Positions 1 to 17,500 of a stretch of 64,000 bases of DNA are shown here, piece after piece. Where the stretch lies: the NCBI GenBank assembly GCA_002633025.1, contig NMRB01000141.1, forward strand, positions 330,868-394,867, in the 5' to 3' direction. The DNA comes from Notospermus geniculatus (taxonomy: Eukaryota > Nemertea > Pilidiophora > Heteronemertea > Lineidae). How positions within the stretch are numbered: the stretch's first letter is position 1; each line of letters begins with the position of its first letter. The notes under the pieces were generated by a model. That model saw only the letters and a list, made by a program, of their open reading frames with translations, did not search any database and was not told the origin of the DNA. Made by a program: the position numbers and the translations under genes.

Positions 1-410
1 ATCCGTGTCTGGAGACATGGCAGATTGTGGTAGTAATTGGTGATTTTGATTTCGACATTAGAGGTGGGTATTTTTGTCAAAAAGTGTGGTCTTCTAGGCG
101 GCTCACGGCAGGGCGGTTTAAGGCGGTATGGGCTCCATTGGGTTAAAGGCTGATTTTGTATAGAATGAAATGAAGAAAAGACTGTTGAAAGTTGATTATT
201 TCTACGGGGTGTTTTTTTCAGATGAGGAACTGATTGTTGCCACGACTCGTATTGAAACCATGTTGGGAGATACCGCTGTTGCTGTCCACCCCAAGGATGA
301 GCGGTACAAACATTTACACGGCAAATTTGTGAACCATCCTTTCTGTGATAGGAAGATGCCAATTGTTTTGGATGATTTTGTCGACAAGGAGTTTGGAACT
401 GGTAAGTGTT

Positions 411-597
411 AGGGGCGTAGCTAGCTTTTATGGCCTAGGGGGGCAAAATTTGATTGAGTCCAGAGAGTGAATCCGGAGTAGGGTCTGGGGGACCCCCAGA
501 AAAAAATTGAAANNNNNNNNNNNNNNNNNNNNNNNNNNNNNNNNNNNNNNNNNNNNNNNNNNNNNNNGGGGCGTCCCCCACCGCTAGCTACGCCCCT
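411..597. mobile_element. MITE with GGGGCGTAGCTAGC inverted ends, interrupted by an N gap
   Basis: The left end AGGGGCGTAGCTAGC (411-425) and right end GCTAGCTACGCCCCT (583-597) are perfect inverted repeats. The centre is a 55-base N gap (513-567). The same element lies complete at 12186-12437 in the same intron of the intact VARS copy. Confidence 0.75.
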
Positions 598-1457
598 GGG
601 TATCATTTGACTTCCCACACTTCGCTCAGTTCCAACAATTGATGCTGTTATTTCTGTGGCTTCTGTGATCACACCTGTTATTGTGTTCTAGGTGCTGTCA
701 AGATCACACCAGCTCATGATCACAACGATTATGAATGTGGAACAAGGCATAACCTAAAGTTCATTCAGTGCATCAACGAAAAAGGTTTGATGACTGATGA
801 GTGTGGCATCTTTGCTGTAAGTATTCTTGTCTGAAAATAAATTGAGACTTGGTCGTACTTCTAAGCCTTAGAATCCATTCATGTGAATTTCGTGCGGTGT
901 GGCGCGGCATCCTTTGTCCACGACCAACGCATCGGAAACGAACAGTGCTTGCCTCCTTTAGTACCATCTGTAAGTGGACAATTTCTCTAGGAAGGTTATT
1001 TATCAATGTTGATTATGTTGAGAACAGGTTTTGATGTGTGATTACTAGGCCCTCCCAAGTTCAGGCTATTCTAGGATGTTTAACGCAATCAGAAATTTTC
1101 GGCCACAAAAGTTTTGTCAGTCTTTCGTTACTTCTTGCATTGCAGGGCATGAAGAGATTCGATGCCAGGAAAGCCGTCCTAAAGGCCCTGCAGGAGAAGG
1201 GCCTGTACAAGGAGACCAAAGATAACCCTATGGTTGTGCCAACGTGCAGGTGAGCTTCTGTTCAGTGGAATCTTGACTCACTTTGAGTCACCTCAGCCCT
1301 AATCAGTATTCCTTGCATTGTCTACAGTCTTTATTCTTTGGCATCAGGACTTTTAGTGTCCCTTTTTTTGCAGTCGTTCCAAGGATGTGATAGAACCCCT
1401 TTTGAAGCCACAGTGGTACGTGAACTGTACAGAAATGGCTGCTGCTGCTGTTAATGT

Positions 1458-1600
1458 ACGTAACGTTTGCTTTTCTGATGAACAGTACACTTTAAGGGTT
1501 TCTGTACGATTTACTTTTCTGATGAACAGTACCGTACACCTTTAGGGTTTCTGAACAATTTTCTTTTCTGATGAACAGTACACTTTAAGGGTTTCAGTAC
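1458..1600. repeat. Three-copy tandem repeat of about 50 bp in VARS intron
   Basis: A unit containing TTTTCTGATGAACAGTAC followed by CTTTAAGGGTTTC occurs three times directly after the donor of exon 10 in this copy. The corresponding intron of the intact VARS gene (about 13388-13440) has only one unit, so this is a copy-number difference between the two assembled copies. Confidence 0.7.
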
Positions 1601-1947
1601 TATTTCAGGATTTGTTAGGTTTAATAGTTTTAATGAAGTTGCCATTGGAAGTGAGAGGGTTGGTTGATTAAGTCTGCAATTTTCTTGTTAAATTGACCTA
1701 ATTATTTGTTGCTTTCATCTTGATTAGGCCGTCAAGACAGGAGAACTGAAACTCATCCCTGACTCTCACAACAAGACCTGGTTCAACTGGTTGGACAACT
1801 GTCGAGATTGGTGCATCTCCCGAAACAGCACCTCGAGTCAACAGTTCTTAAAACAAAACAGGTTATTTTCCTGTTCTCAGTCAATGATAATTCCCAGTTG
1901 ATTTAATAACGTGTTTTTAATGTTTGTTGATTACTCTTTTCTTGCAG

Positions 1948-4649
<2,702 letters not shown>

Positions 4650-5475
4650 AAACACGAGGGTCGTGATTATGTAACTTAGTACAGACTTAAGGGGATCTGC
4701 AGCAGAGTCGGTAGAATTGTGGAATGGATTGAGTTGATGATAGGACCAGCAACATTGTGGAGGGCATTATTAAAAGATGAATCAGACGCAGTCAGGGATT
4801 CCCCACACTTTGAGAACTCCAGTGCTCTTGTAAACAGCACTTGTAAAATTCTGTTGTTATCTGGTTAGACAGTTACTATTGTAGTTCGTATTGGCAGAAA
4901 ATACCTCTGCCTTGTGTTTTCTTCATGTTTTGTTCCGAATATCAACTACACGGTACAAATTTTGTCCAATTTCCTTCCATTTTCTGACACAAAGCTCTCA
5001 ACAAAGTATGAAGTCGTAGCCTTTCTGCCAGTTAGACCTGATACCTTGTAATTTATTTTCTCCAGAATGTCTTCATCCTGACGTAATCAGAATTTGAACG
5101 TGCTCAGAACAAACACTGCGAATTTGCATTTACTGTATGAATTTTCTGCAACAGCTAAAATTTGATATGAACTCGGCATCTTCCTGGGTTTCTAAATCCT
5201 GTGTTTAGGCTTGACTGTTCGTACAATGGCAAAACTTCTCAGCTTTTAGAAATCGAGGTAGGCTTCTATGCTATTTACTGTTGAAATTCTTAACAGAGTT
5301 TGTCAAGGTGGCATTCTTTTATAAAAATGTTCGTTTTTATCTTCGTTCGTTTCTCTGTCATTGTGAGATCTTGTAAAAAAATATTTGAAATGTCACTTGA
5401 ATGTATAGATTTTAAATTGTAATTGATGCTGTGGCTAGATGTGTCATGATTATATCACATTTTGTACAGAATAAA
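4650..5475 (+). other. Probable DDX39 3' UTR with AATAAA signal
   Basis: There is no coding exon after the DDX39 stop at 4649. AATAAA occurs at 5470-5475, followed by a T/G-rich stretch, and would end a roughly 0.8-kb 3' UTR. The interval to the PTGES2 stop (6021) must also hold the PTGES2 3' UTR on the minus strand, so the two genes are convergent and closely spaced. Confidence 0.5.
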
Positions 5476-6020
5476 AGGTAAGAACTAGACAGAGTTGTCG
5501 ATTTCCTCCTGTGAAATTGTTGAGATTAGCTGTAGAGAATGACATGTAACCCAGACACTTTTGAGTAATGCCTGGGCTACAGGTCCATAGAATTGTGTTG
5601 GCTTTTACGGAAACCACTTCCACTGGCCAAGGTAAAACTTTTGCCATCCGCAGCAGTGGCACCTTCGGGACTGATTGAAGCAGAAGGGAAGAAATATTGC
5701 GTCGGTGTTAACGTTTACTAAAAATAGATACATAAATACAAATACATTATTCATCCTCGGATAGTAAACATAAAGTTGTCTCTGAATTCTGCAAACTTTT
5801 GACCCCAATCAGGGTTTTCCTCTGGCACTTTCTAGTACAGATCCCAGAAGTGCCATATACATACATGCTAAAGGGTATGGGGTTGAGTTCTGCTGTTAAT
5901 TATGGGTGTTGAATCAGCGTTTCGCACACTGAATTTTGGAGAAGTTATCTGTCCTACCAACCACTGATATTACATGTATTTCCTTGTCATAAATCGTAAT
6001 TGTCCTAACATTTCCAACCA
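5476..6020. other. Intergenic / PTGES2 3' UTR side
   Basis: No coding potential was recognised. A short segment near 5765-5825 (AAAGTTGTCTC...TTTTGACCCC) resembles one at 13765-13820 in a VARS intron, so it is a dispersed repeat fragment. Confidence 0.4.
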
Positions 6021-8363
<2,343 letters not shown>

Positions 8364-8579
8364 CTTGTTATCTAAGCATGGGCTTCATCTTCCGGTTCCG
8401 GTGCGCATGCGCCCGAGAGAGAATCTCGTGCAATCTTTTGACGAGGTGTGTAATTTTTCTGGTATAAAGACACCGTTTTCATCAGATTGGGAGCTCCGAT
8501 CACTTTAAAACTTTGCAAGAAGTGAAATGATATTGTAACACATATTTCTACTCAATTTCAGCGAAATACCTTGAGGGAA
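8364..8579. promoter_or_regulatory. Bidirectional PTGES2/VARS promoter
   Basis: Only 216 bp separate the divergent start codons. Inside are CTTCCGG (8389-8395), an ETS/GABP-type site, and TGCGCATGCGC (8402-8412), a core match to the NRF1 site. An AAGATGGC block covers the PTGES2 start (8367-8360 on the minus strand) and resembles the YY1 element found at start codons of housekeeping genes. No TATA box is apparent. An AG at 8560-8561 just before the VARS start could be the acceptor of a short 5' UTR intron. These motif types commonly drive TATA-less housekeeping and mitochondrial genes; that they act here is inference. Confidence 0.7.
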
Positions 8580-11500
8580 ATGGCAGATACTGATAAAAAG
8601 GTGAACGGGCCGGACGAACCGGCGCCGGCTGAGGATGGGGACACGGGCGAAAAAACAGCTGCCAAGCTGAAGAAGGAAAAGGCTGAGGCCAAGAAAAGGG
8701 AAAAAATGGAGAAGTTTCTGGCCAAACAACAGAAACAGGCTGAGATGAAGAAGACCAAGGGAGAGAAAGATGAGGGGAATGATGTAAGAGTAGCCGAGGT
8801 TTAGCAAAGTAAAGGAATAAAGATTCCTATAATGAAGCCAGTTTGTTGATTTGATATTGGTCAACTTTCACTTTCTGTTACTCCTCGTCCCAGGCCGAGC
8901 CTACCTGCAGCGGCAGTGATAGGCCTAGCTACGCTCTCATTTGGTAGCCTCGGGATGTTTTAAAACCATGTCAATGTAGCTTAATCACACACGGCATATC
9001 AATTTCAGAAGAAGAAAAAGGAGAAGGACAAGGCAAAGACTGTCATCACTTACGACAAGCCCACCCCGGTGGGGGATAAAAAAGGTAAAGCTGTTGGCTC
9101 ATCTTCTTGGGCCTTATACGACCCCCTTGGAGGTTTCTTGCATGGGTGTTAAGATATTAAATCGAGAGCTTGGCACCCAAAATGTCTATACAGTGGAACC
9201 CCGGTCGGCGACCACCCCTATAACGCGACCACCTCGGAAAGACGACCAGTTTTCAAATGTCCCGATTGCCTTTCTCTTTATTTCCCTTTGGAGAGTTTCA
9301 CTAAAGCGACCACCCCGCTATCCGGACCGCGACCACAGCTTTGGGTGTCCCAAGTGGCAATTAGCACCTCGGTAACACGACCACACACAAGCTAATTAGG
9401 GATCTGGTTATGAAACAAAGTTTACAAAGGCGAGTCAGCAGCGTGTGTGTACCTAACAGGACCAATGAATACATGGCATATCATGCGCATCACGGTTGCG
9501 GTCATATAAAGGCAGGCCTAGAATAAAACATGTGACGGGCGCAATATTTACGCGGAGTTCACCATTTCAATACCTGCCGGTCGTCCATCCTAGGAGTCGC
9601 AATGTCGGTCGGCTATCTGCTTACTAGTATCAGGCCAAGTTGGAAATGGTCTAGTCAGGTTTATTATTATTAATGAAACATGGATAAAAAAGAAAATATG
9701 ACCCTCGGTTTACTTCGGTCTGGATCGGCACTCATCGGGCCGATTTCGGCAAGGCGACCACCCCGCTAACGCGACCACTTTGGGTCTGTCCCATGGGTGG
9801 TCGTGTTACCGGGGTTCCACTGTATTGGACGACTGTTGACTGTTGTAAAGCTGGAGGAAACCAGAGTGGCCGGAGAAAACATGCGGGTCTGACGAGAAAT
9901 TGAACCGGGAAACTCAGAGGTGACAGGCAGTGATATTTCCACTGCTCCATTCTGACAGCCCCATGTATTCACAGGCCCATTGCAATACAACAGTAGAGGT
10001 AAAATCTTTAAATTAATTTCAGATGTGTCGGGAGCAATGCCTGATGCATACAGCCCTAAGTATGTTGAAGCAGCCTGGTACTCCTGGTGGGAGAAGAGTG
10101 GATTTTTCAAGCCAGAATACGGAGTAAGTAAATAAGTTTAACCTCCCTTACCGGACACCTCTGCCAGTCAGGACACTTCTCTATAAAGGACTCCGAAGTT
10201 CACTCTCAAATTTATCATTTCTAGTCATTGTAATTTGAATAAGTTCACCTGTCTATCATTATCAAGCACAGTATTCTCCAGAACTGGAGGTGTCTTTGTA
10301 TATCTAGATAAGGTGTCATGCTTACGCCACATATCGTATTTGAAATCAGATCACTGTCCTCTCACTTGTAATGATGATATCTCTTCTAGCGAAGCTCTGC
10401 CCATGAAAATAACCCCAAAGGTATGTTCATGATGGTCATTCCACCTCCTAACGTCACCGGGGCGCTCCACCTCGGTCATGCTCTGACCAACTCGGTTGAG
10501 GACGCTATCACCAGATGGCATCGCATGAGAGGCGTGACGACACTTTGGAATCCTGGATGCGATCACGCTGGGATCGCGACACAGGTCGTCGTGGAGAAGA
10601 AGATATGGAAGGAACAGCAGCTGACAAGGCACGATCTTGGCCGGGAAAAGTTTGTGGAACATGTCTGGAAATGGAAGAATGAGTAAGTTTTCTGCATTGG
10701 GACGAAATTTGACGTTTCTTGAAGTGAGGGTGTGTTTACCACTGGGTCCCTGGCCTTGACTTAAACTGACAGAAACTTAGTAGTCTCAGAACAGATGCTT
10801 TTCAATGTCTCGGCTTCAAATTGGATCTTTACCAAGATTTCACTGGATTGAGATTGTAAGAGCTGAATTCCTTAACATTCTTTGCTTGTTTCAGAAAAGG
10901 AGATCGTATCTATAACCAGTTGAAAACCCTGGGTGGTTCATATGATTGGGACCGAGCCTGTTTCACTATGGAGCCGGTGAGTCGACTGTCTGTCATTTCC
11001 TTGACTTATTTCTCTTGTCAAAATCCTTAATACAGCGGACACCTCTGCCTGCAGGACACCTCTCTATTAAATAGAGAGGTGTCCTGCAGGCAGAGGTGTC
11101 CGCTAAGGGAGGTTCTATTGTATTTCCTTCATTGTCAATTTCAGAAACTCTCCCGTGCCGTCAAAGAGGCATTCATACAAATGCACGAAGACGGTATCAT
11201 CTACAGAAATAATCGCCTCGTCAACTGGTCGTGTACGCTCAACTCGGCCATCTCTGATATCGAAGTAGACAAAAAGGAACTTCCCGGCCGAACGCTGCTT
11301 GCTGTTCCTGGGTACAAGGAAAAGGTGGAATTTGGTGTTCTTGTTTCTTTTGCATACAAAGTTGATGGCTCAGGTGAGTTGAATGTAAATATTAACTCAA
11401 TAGAGATGCCTATTTTTTGCACTTTCAATCTGTAGCTTAAACCGCCCTGAACCGCCAAGAAATGCCACTGCATTAAAGCCCCACTGTATTGAATCTGAAA

Positions 11501-14500
11501 AACGCAAATCATCGCCGCGATTCTTGACGTCAGTGCACGACGTCACGACGTGTAAAATGTACTGCGCTCCATCTGAATACATTAGAGCCCTCCCTGCAGA
11601 TTTTTTCATTGTGTGCTGAAAACTAGGCCTTGATTCTCGGAAAAACGCATCAGGCAGGCATTTTGGGGACCTTCACGATGCTATGAGACCTCGACCAGCA
11701 TTCTCCCAACACTTTGAAAATCCAGTAAAATTCAATACTGTGGGGCTTTAAGCTGAATAGAGAACAGTGTAATGAGTCAAGGCAGTATCGACGTCTGGCA
11801 GTAATTGGTGATTTTGAATTCTACATTAGAGGTGATGGGGATTTTTGTCGAAAAGTGGACGTGGTCTTCTAGGCGGCTCACGGCAGGGTGGTTTAAGGCG
11901 GCATGGGCTTCATTGGGTTAAGGGCTGATTTTGTATAGAATGAAATGAAGAAAAGACTGTTGAAAGTTGATTATTTCTACGGGGTGTTTTTTTCAGATGA
12001 GGAACTGATTGTTGCCACAACTCGTATCGAAACCATGTTGGGAGATACCGCTGTTGCTGTCCACCCCAAGGATGAGCGGTACAAACATTTACACGGCAAA
12101 TTTGTGAACCATCCTTTCTGTGATAGGAAGATGCCAATTGTTTTGGATGATTTTGTTGACATGGAGTTTGGAACTGGTAAGTGTTAGGGGCGTAGCTAGC
12201 TTTTATGGCCTGGGGGGGGGGGAACTTGATTGAGTCCAGAGAGTGAATCCGGAGGAGGGTCTGGGGGACCCCCAGAAAAAAATTGAAATTTACATCCTCT
12301 TTGATGCATTTTCCCCACATCTGACACCACAATAACTTGGCTTGTGAGGAGGGGAAATGACCTTTTAGAGGAAAAATTTGTTTTGTCCCTTTTGGCTCGG
12401 GGGGGGGGGGCGTCCCCCCACCGCTAGCTACGCCCCTGGGTATCATTTGACTTCCCACACTTCGCTCAGTTCCAACAATTGATGCTGTTATTTCTGTGGC
12501 TTCTGTGATCACACCTGTTATTGTGTTCCAGGTGCTGTCAAGATCACACCAGCTCATGATCACAACGATTATGAATGTGGAACAAGGCATAACCTAAAGT
12601 TCATTCAGTGCATCAACGAAAAAGGTTTAATGACTGATGAGTGTGGCATCTTTGCTGTGAGTATTCTTGTATGAAAATAGATAGGAGCAGTCAGCCGCAC
12701 ATATTGCCAACAGATGGCAGCAAAGTCTCAGCGGACCAATGTACAGGAAAATCTACGTGATTGCTGCTCGATCAATAATGACCGGGTCCACTAGATGCAT
12801 TGAATTGGGCCATAGTGACACCTAGTGGTCAACTCGCTGACAGCTCCTATTGAGACTTGGTCGTACTTCTAACTCATTCAGTACTGTCTGTGAGTGGAGA
12901 GTTTCTCCAGAAAGGTTATTTATCAATGTTGATTATGTTGAGGATAGGTTTTTATGTGTGATCTACTAGGCCTTCCCAAGTTCAGGCTATTCTAAGACGT
13001 TTGACGTAATCAGAAGTTTTTGGCCACAAAAGTTTTGTCAATCCTTTGTTACTTCTTGCATTGCAGGGCATGAAGAGATTCGATGCCAGGAAAGCTGTCC
13101 TAAAGGCCCTGCAGGAAAAGGGCCTATACAAGGAGACCAAAGATAACCCTATGGTTGTGCCAACGTGCAGGTGAGCGTCTGTTCAGTGGAATCTTGACTC
13201 ACTTTGAGTCACCTCAGCACCAATCAGTATTCCTTTCAATGTTACAGTCACTCACTGTTCATTGGCATCAGGACTTTAAGTGTCCCTTCTTTTTGCAGTC
13301 GTTCCAAGGATGTGATAGAACCCCTTCTGAAGCCACAGTGGTACGTGAACTGTACAGAGATGGCTGCTGCTGCTGTTAATGTACGTAACGTTTGCTTTTC
13401 TGGTGAACAGTACACTTTAAGAGTTTCTGTACAATTTCAGAATTTGGTAGGTTTAATAGTTTCAATGAAATTGCCATTGGCAATGAGATGGTCAATCAAC
13501 TACGAAGTCTGTGATTTTCGTGTCAAAAATTGACCTATTCCTTTGTTGCTTTCATCTTGATTAGGCTGTCAAGACAGGAGAACTGAAACTCATCCCTGAC
13601 TCTCACAACAAGACCTGGTTCAACTGGTTGGACAACTGTCGAGATTGGTGCATCTCCCGTCAGTTATGGTGGGGTCACAGGATACCAGCGTATTTTGTCA
13701 AGATCGACGACCCTAGCATACCTGCTGGAAAGGTAAAAATCACATTCCTGCATAAGTGAAAGTAAACGTAAAGTTGTCTCCAAATTTCACAAATTTTTGA
13801 CCCCAAGAGGGGTCTTCCTGCATTAGTGAAATATTGTGAAAGAGATCCTGGTCATAAAGCTGTCCGTAACTCAGCGATTCTGTATATTTTCTGTTCTAGG
13901 ATGACAATGACCACTACTGGGTCAGTGGACGGACCGAAGAGGAGGCACGGGAAAAAGCGTCCAAAAAATTCAACGTCCCTGCAGAGAAGATCAGCCTACA
14001 TCAAGATGAGGACGTCTTGGACACGTGGTTCTCTTCAGGAATTTTCCCGTTCTCCATATTCGGGTGGCCAGATCAGGTATGGATCAAAATGTGCCTGTGA
14101 AGTTTCAAGTCTTTCCGTGGTCTTTTACAATTCTTTCCACGGCTGCAGTTCTTGCAGCTGGTGGCGGAAAAACGATGCCTGGCGTTTGATGAAATTAGAT
14201 TCATTTTCCATTTCAGACGGACGATTTGAAGACTTTCTACCCCGGTACGCTTCTCGAGACAGGACACGACATCTTGTTTTTCTGGGTAGCACGTATGGTC
14301 ATGATGGGCTACAAACTCATGGGAAAACTCCCCTTCAAGGAGGTCTACCTCCATGCGATGGTGCGGGACGCTCACGGACGGAAAATGAGCAAGTCGCTAG
14401 GCAACGTCATTGACCCTATTGACGTCGTCAACGGCATCACGTTAGAGGCACTTCATGAGACTCTGACGCAAAGCAATCTCGATTCCAAGGAGATAGAGAG

Positions 14501-17500
14501 AGCTAAAGCTGGACAGGTGAGACTTTGAGTTTGAAGCACAGGCAGACGGCATAATCTTTTTGATATTTCTGCAAATGGGCGAGGTTTGGGGGAAATATTT
14601 TGAAGAAAACTTGTCCTTTATAACGAAATTAAGGATGTTCCTTCAGTTTTTGTGCAGTCAAGTTATGCACAGAGAAGTTCCAAATGGTGACCCTGTGTCA
14701 CCAATGAGTGAAAATTGGTACCAGTACTTGAAAACTGAAGAATTCGTACTCCACTTTTCAGAAAAGTGATTATCCCAATGGAATTCCCGAGTGTGGAACA
14801 GACGCCCTCCGTTTTGCCCTCTGCGCATACACCTCACAAGGTCGTGATATCAACCTTGACGTCCTACGTGTCCAAGGTTACCGGTTCTTCTGTAACAAGC
14901 TGTGGAATGCTACCAGGTTTGCCCTCATGAGTTTAGGTGAAGGATACACGCCATTGTCAGCACATCAGGTGGGTTTGACCTTGGTATGACCTTTCAAGGT
15001 CGCATTCCTGTGACCTCAGTGCGACCTTTCAAGGTCATATTCCTGTCTTCTTTGTATGTCTGTTACGAGCCAGTTTGTCTTCTGTGTAATGCTTCAGGAT
15101 CATATTTTGTGGCTTTCTCTGTATTTTGAATTCTTTTGTAACAGTGAAGCCCTTGCAAATCTTCCCTGATGATTTCCCACAAAATTCGTCACTTTTTTGC
15201 AGTTGAGTGGTAAAGAGAAGCTGATGGACCTTTGGATTCTGAGTCGTCTATCAGAAGCTGTCAGTCTATGTGAACAGGCTTTCCAGAATTACGAATTCCC
15301 CACAGCGACGACGGCGTGTTACAACTTCTGGTTGTATGAACTCTGTGATTATTATCTGGTGAGTAAGATGAGATGAGTTCCCTGTTCTTCTGGAATTCCC
15401 AAATTTTCTGTACCTAGTATATAGGGGTTATGTGAATTGACTGATATTCCCAGGGTTGAACCACAGGATTTTAGGAGTGTCAGTGCCAACTCGGGGCACT
15501 GTGTGTACTTATGAAAAAAAATGGATGATATTACACGATGAGTAAGATGAGATTGAATTCCCTGTTCTTCTGGAATTCCTAAATTTTCTGTACTAAGGAT
15601 ATTGGCTATGGGAATTGATGATGTGATTGATATTCCCAGGGTTGAACCCCAGATTTTCAGATTGTAAGTGCCATCTGAGGGCAATATATGTACATAACAA
15701 ACAAAACTGGGTGATATTTATGTGATGTAAGAGCCCAGAGACAACTGCAGTGTTGAGGGCAGATCACCCTCTGCCACCCAAACCAACTGGCTTGACCAGG
15801 AATTGAACCTGCAATGTAATAGGTGGCAGACGTGGATTCTTCCACTGCACCACTCCGGCAACGCAGATTGTCAATGATGTCCAAATTTTCCACTTTCCAG
15901 GAATATCTGAAGCCAATCATCAACGGATCTGACGAGGAATCAAAGTTAACGTCACGTCACGTTCTCTACACCTGCCTCGACGTTGGCCTTCGTCTACTTC
16001 ACCCCTTCATGCCATTTGTTTCTGAAGAGCTCTTTCAACGGTTGCCACGGCGAACACCTAACGAACCGCCAAGCATTTGTGTAACACCTTATCCTGAACC
16101 AGAGCAGGTGAGTGAGGTTTATAACTATCATACAGTTGTTACCATTGCAAGAAGGTGCAGTCCCACACCACTTGAAATATCTTAGATATGTAAGCTATAT
16201 TGAAATTATGATTTTATGATGTTTTCTGCAATTCTTTTCCCTGTCGGTTTCCAAAAGTTTCCAGGACAAGTTTCCTATTGATTTCAGTTCGACCACAGAG
16301 ACACAGCCCTAGAAGCGGATGTTGAGTTCGCCCAAAATGTCCTCAAAACTGTCCGCTCGATGCGATCAGACTATCAGCTGACACCGAAAAACAAAGCACA
16401 CCGTGAGTACCTCGGAGTTCGTGCTTTTAAAAAAAAGTTAAAGTTTGGGATATCAACTAGGGTACAGGTTCTCATCCAACTTAACACTTTAACCCCAGTC
16501 TATCCTGAAACCTTTCAGTAGAACTCAGATGAGCTGCCCATTCAGCTCTACAATCGAGCATTTCCGANGGTGAGTGAGGTTTATAACTATCATACTGTTG
16601 TTACCATTGCAAGAAGGTGCAGTCCCATACCACTTGAAATATCTTAGATATGTAAGCTATATTGAAATTATGATTTTATGATGTTTTCTGCAATTCTTTT
16701 CCCTGTCGGTTTCCAAAAGTTTCCAGGACAAGTTTCCTATTGATTTCAGTTCGACCACAGAGACACAGCCCTAGAAGCGGATGTTGAGTTCGCCCAAAAT
16801 GTCCTCAAAACTGTCCGCTCGATGCGATCAGACTATCAGCTGACACCGAAAAACAAAGCACACCGTGAGTACCTCGGAGTTCGTGCTTTTAAAAAAAAGT
16901 TAAAGTTTGGGATATCAACTAGGGTACAGGTTCTCATCCAACTTAACACTTTAACCCCAGTCTATCCTGAAACCTTTCAGTAGAACTCAGATGAGCTGCC
17001 CATTCAGCTCTACAATCGAGCATTTCCGACTAGTACTCATTTATACACCTGGGTGGAGAGAGGCCAGTGAGGCAAAGAGACTTGCCCAAAGTCTCACACC
17101 CAGTGGGATTCGAATCCGGGACCCTCTAACCGCTAGTCGGAGACCTGAACCACAACACCACCAGGCTCTTTCTTTCCATAGATAAGATAGCTTGAATAGT
17201 TCAATAGAATTGGCCTAAATCAACCCGTCCTGTTCTCTTCTAGTCTACCTGAAGTGCCGTGACGAACCTACGCAGACCACGCTCCTCAAATACACCGACA
17301 TGATAATGACGATGACGTCATCGTCGGATGTCGAGGTGTTATTTGAAGGACAACCACCAGAGGGATGTGCTATACAGACAGTGTCTGCTCATTGTGAGAT
17401 CCATCTGATGCTCAAGGTAAGAGATTCATTTCAGGAGCTTCCCAAAGCTTCCATGGGGCTTGCAGGTCGGTCACTAAAGTTGGTATGGTAGTATGCAGAT

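Larger units (their letters stand above)
222..1822 (+). pseudogene. VARS: Partial second copy of VARS exons 7-11 (editing-domain region), truncated
   Basis: Five blocks match the complete VARS gene exon for exon with the same splice sites: 222-401, 692-816, 1146-1249, 1374-1455 and 1728-1822. They encode the ValRS editing domain, including the [11 protein letters not shown] motif and the [13 protein letters not shown] segment. The last exon stops matching at about 1822, inside the codons for the end of CRDWCISR, and the sequence then becomes unrelated and runs into a DDX39 gene. Of about eleven coding differences from the intact copy, ten are synonymous and one changes Lys to Met. That suggests a second haplotype rather than a decayed pseudogene. 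The copy continues beyond the left edge of the window. It could be an allelic duplicate misplaced in assembly or a real partial duplication; I favour the former. Confidence 0.85.

Noticed and set aside
8571-8579. Upstream TTG start for VARS
   Set aside because: The ATG at 8580 is 9 bases downstream in frame and gives the expected lysine-rich N-terminus; TTG starts are not expected in an animal mRNA.
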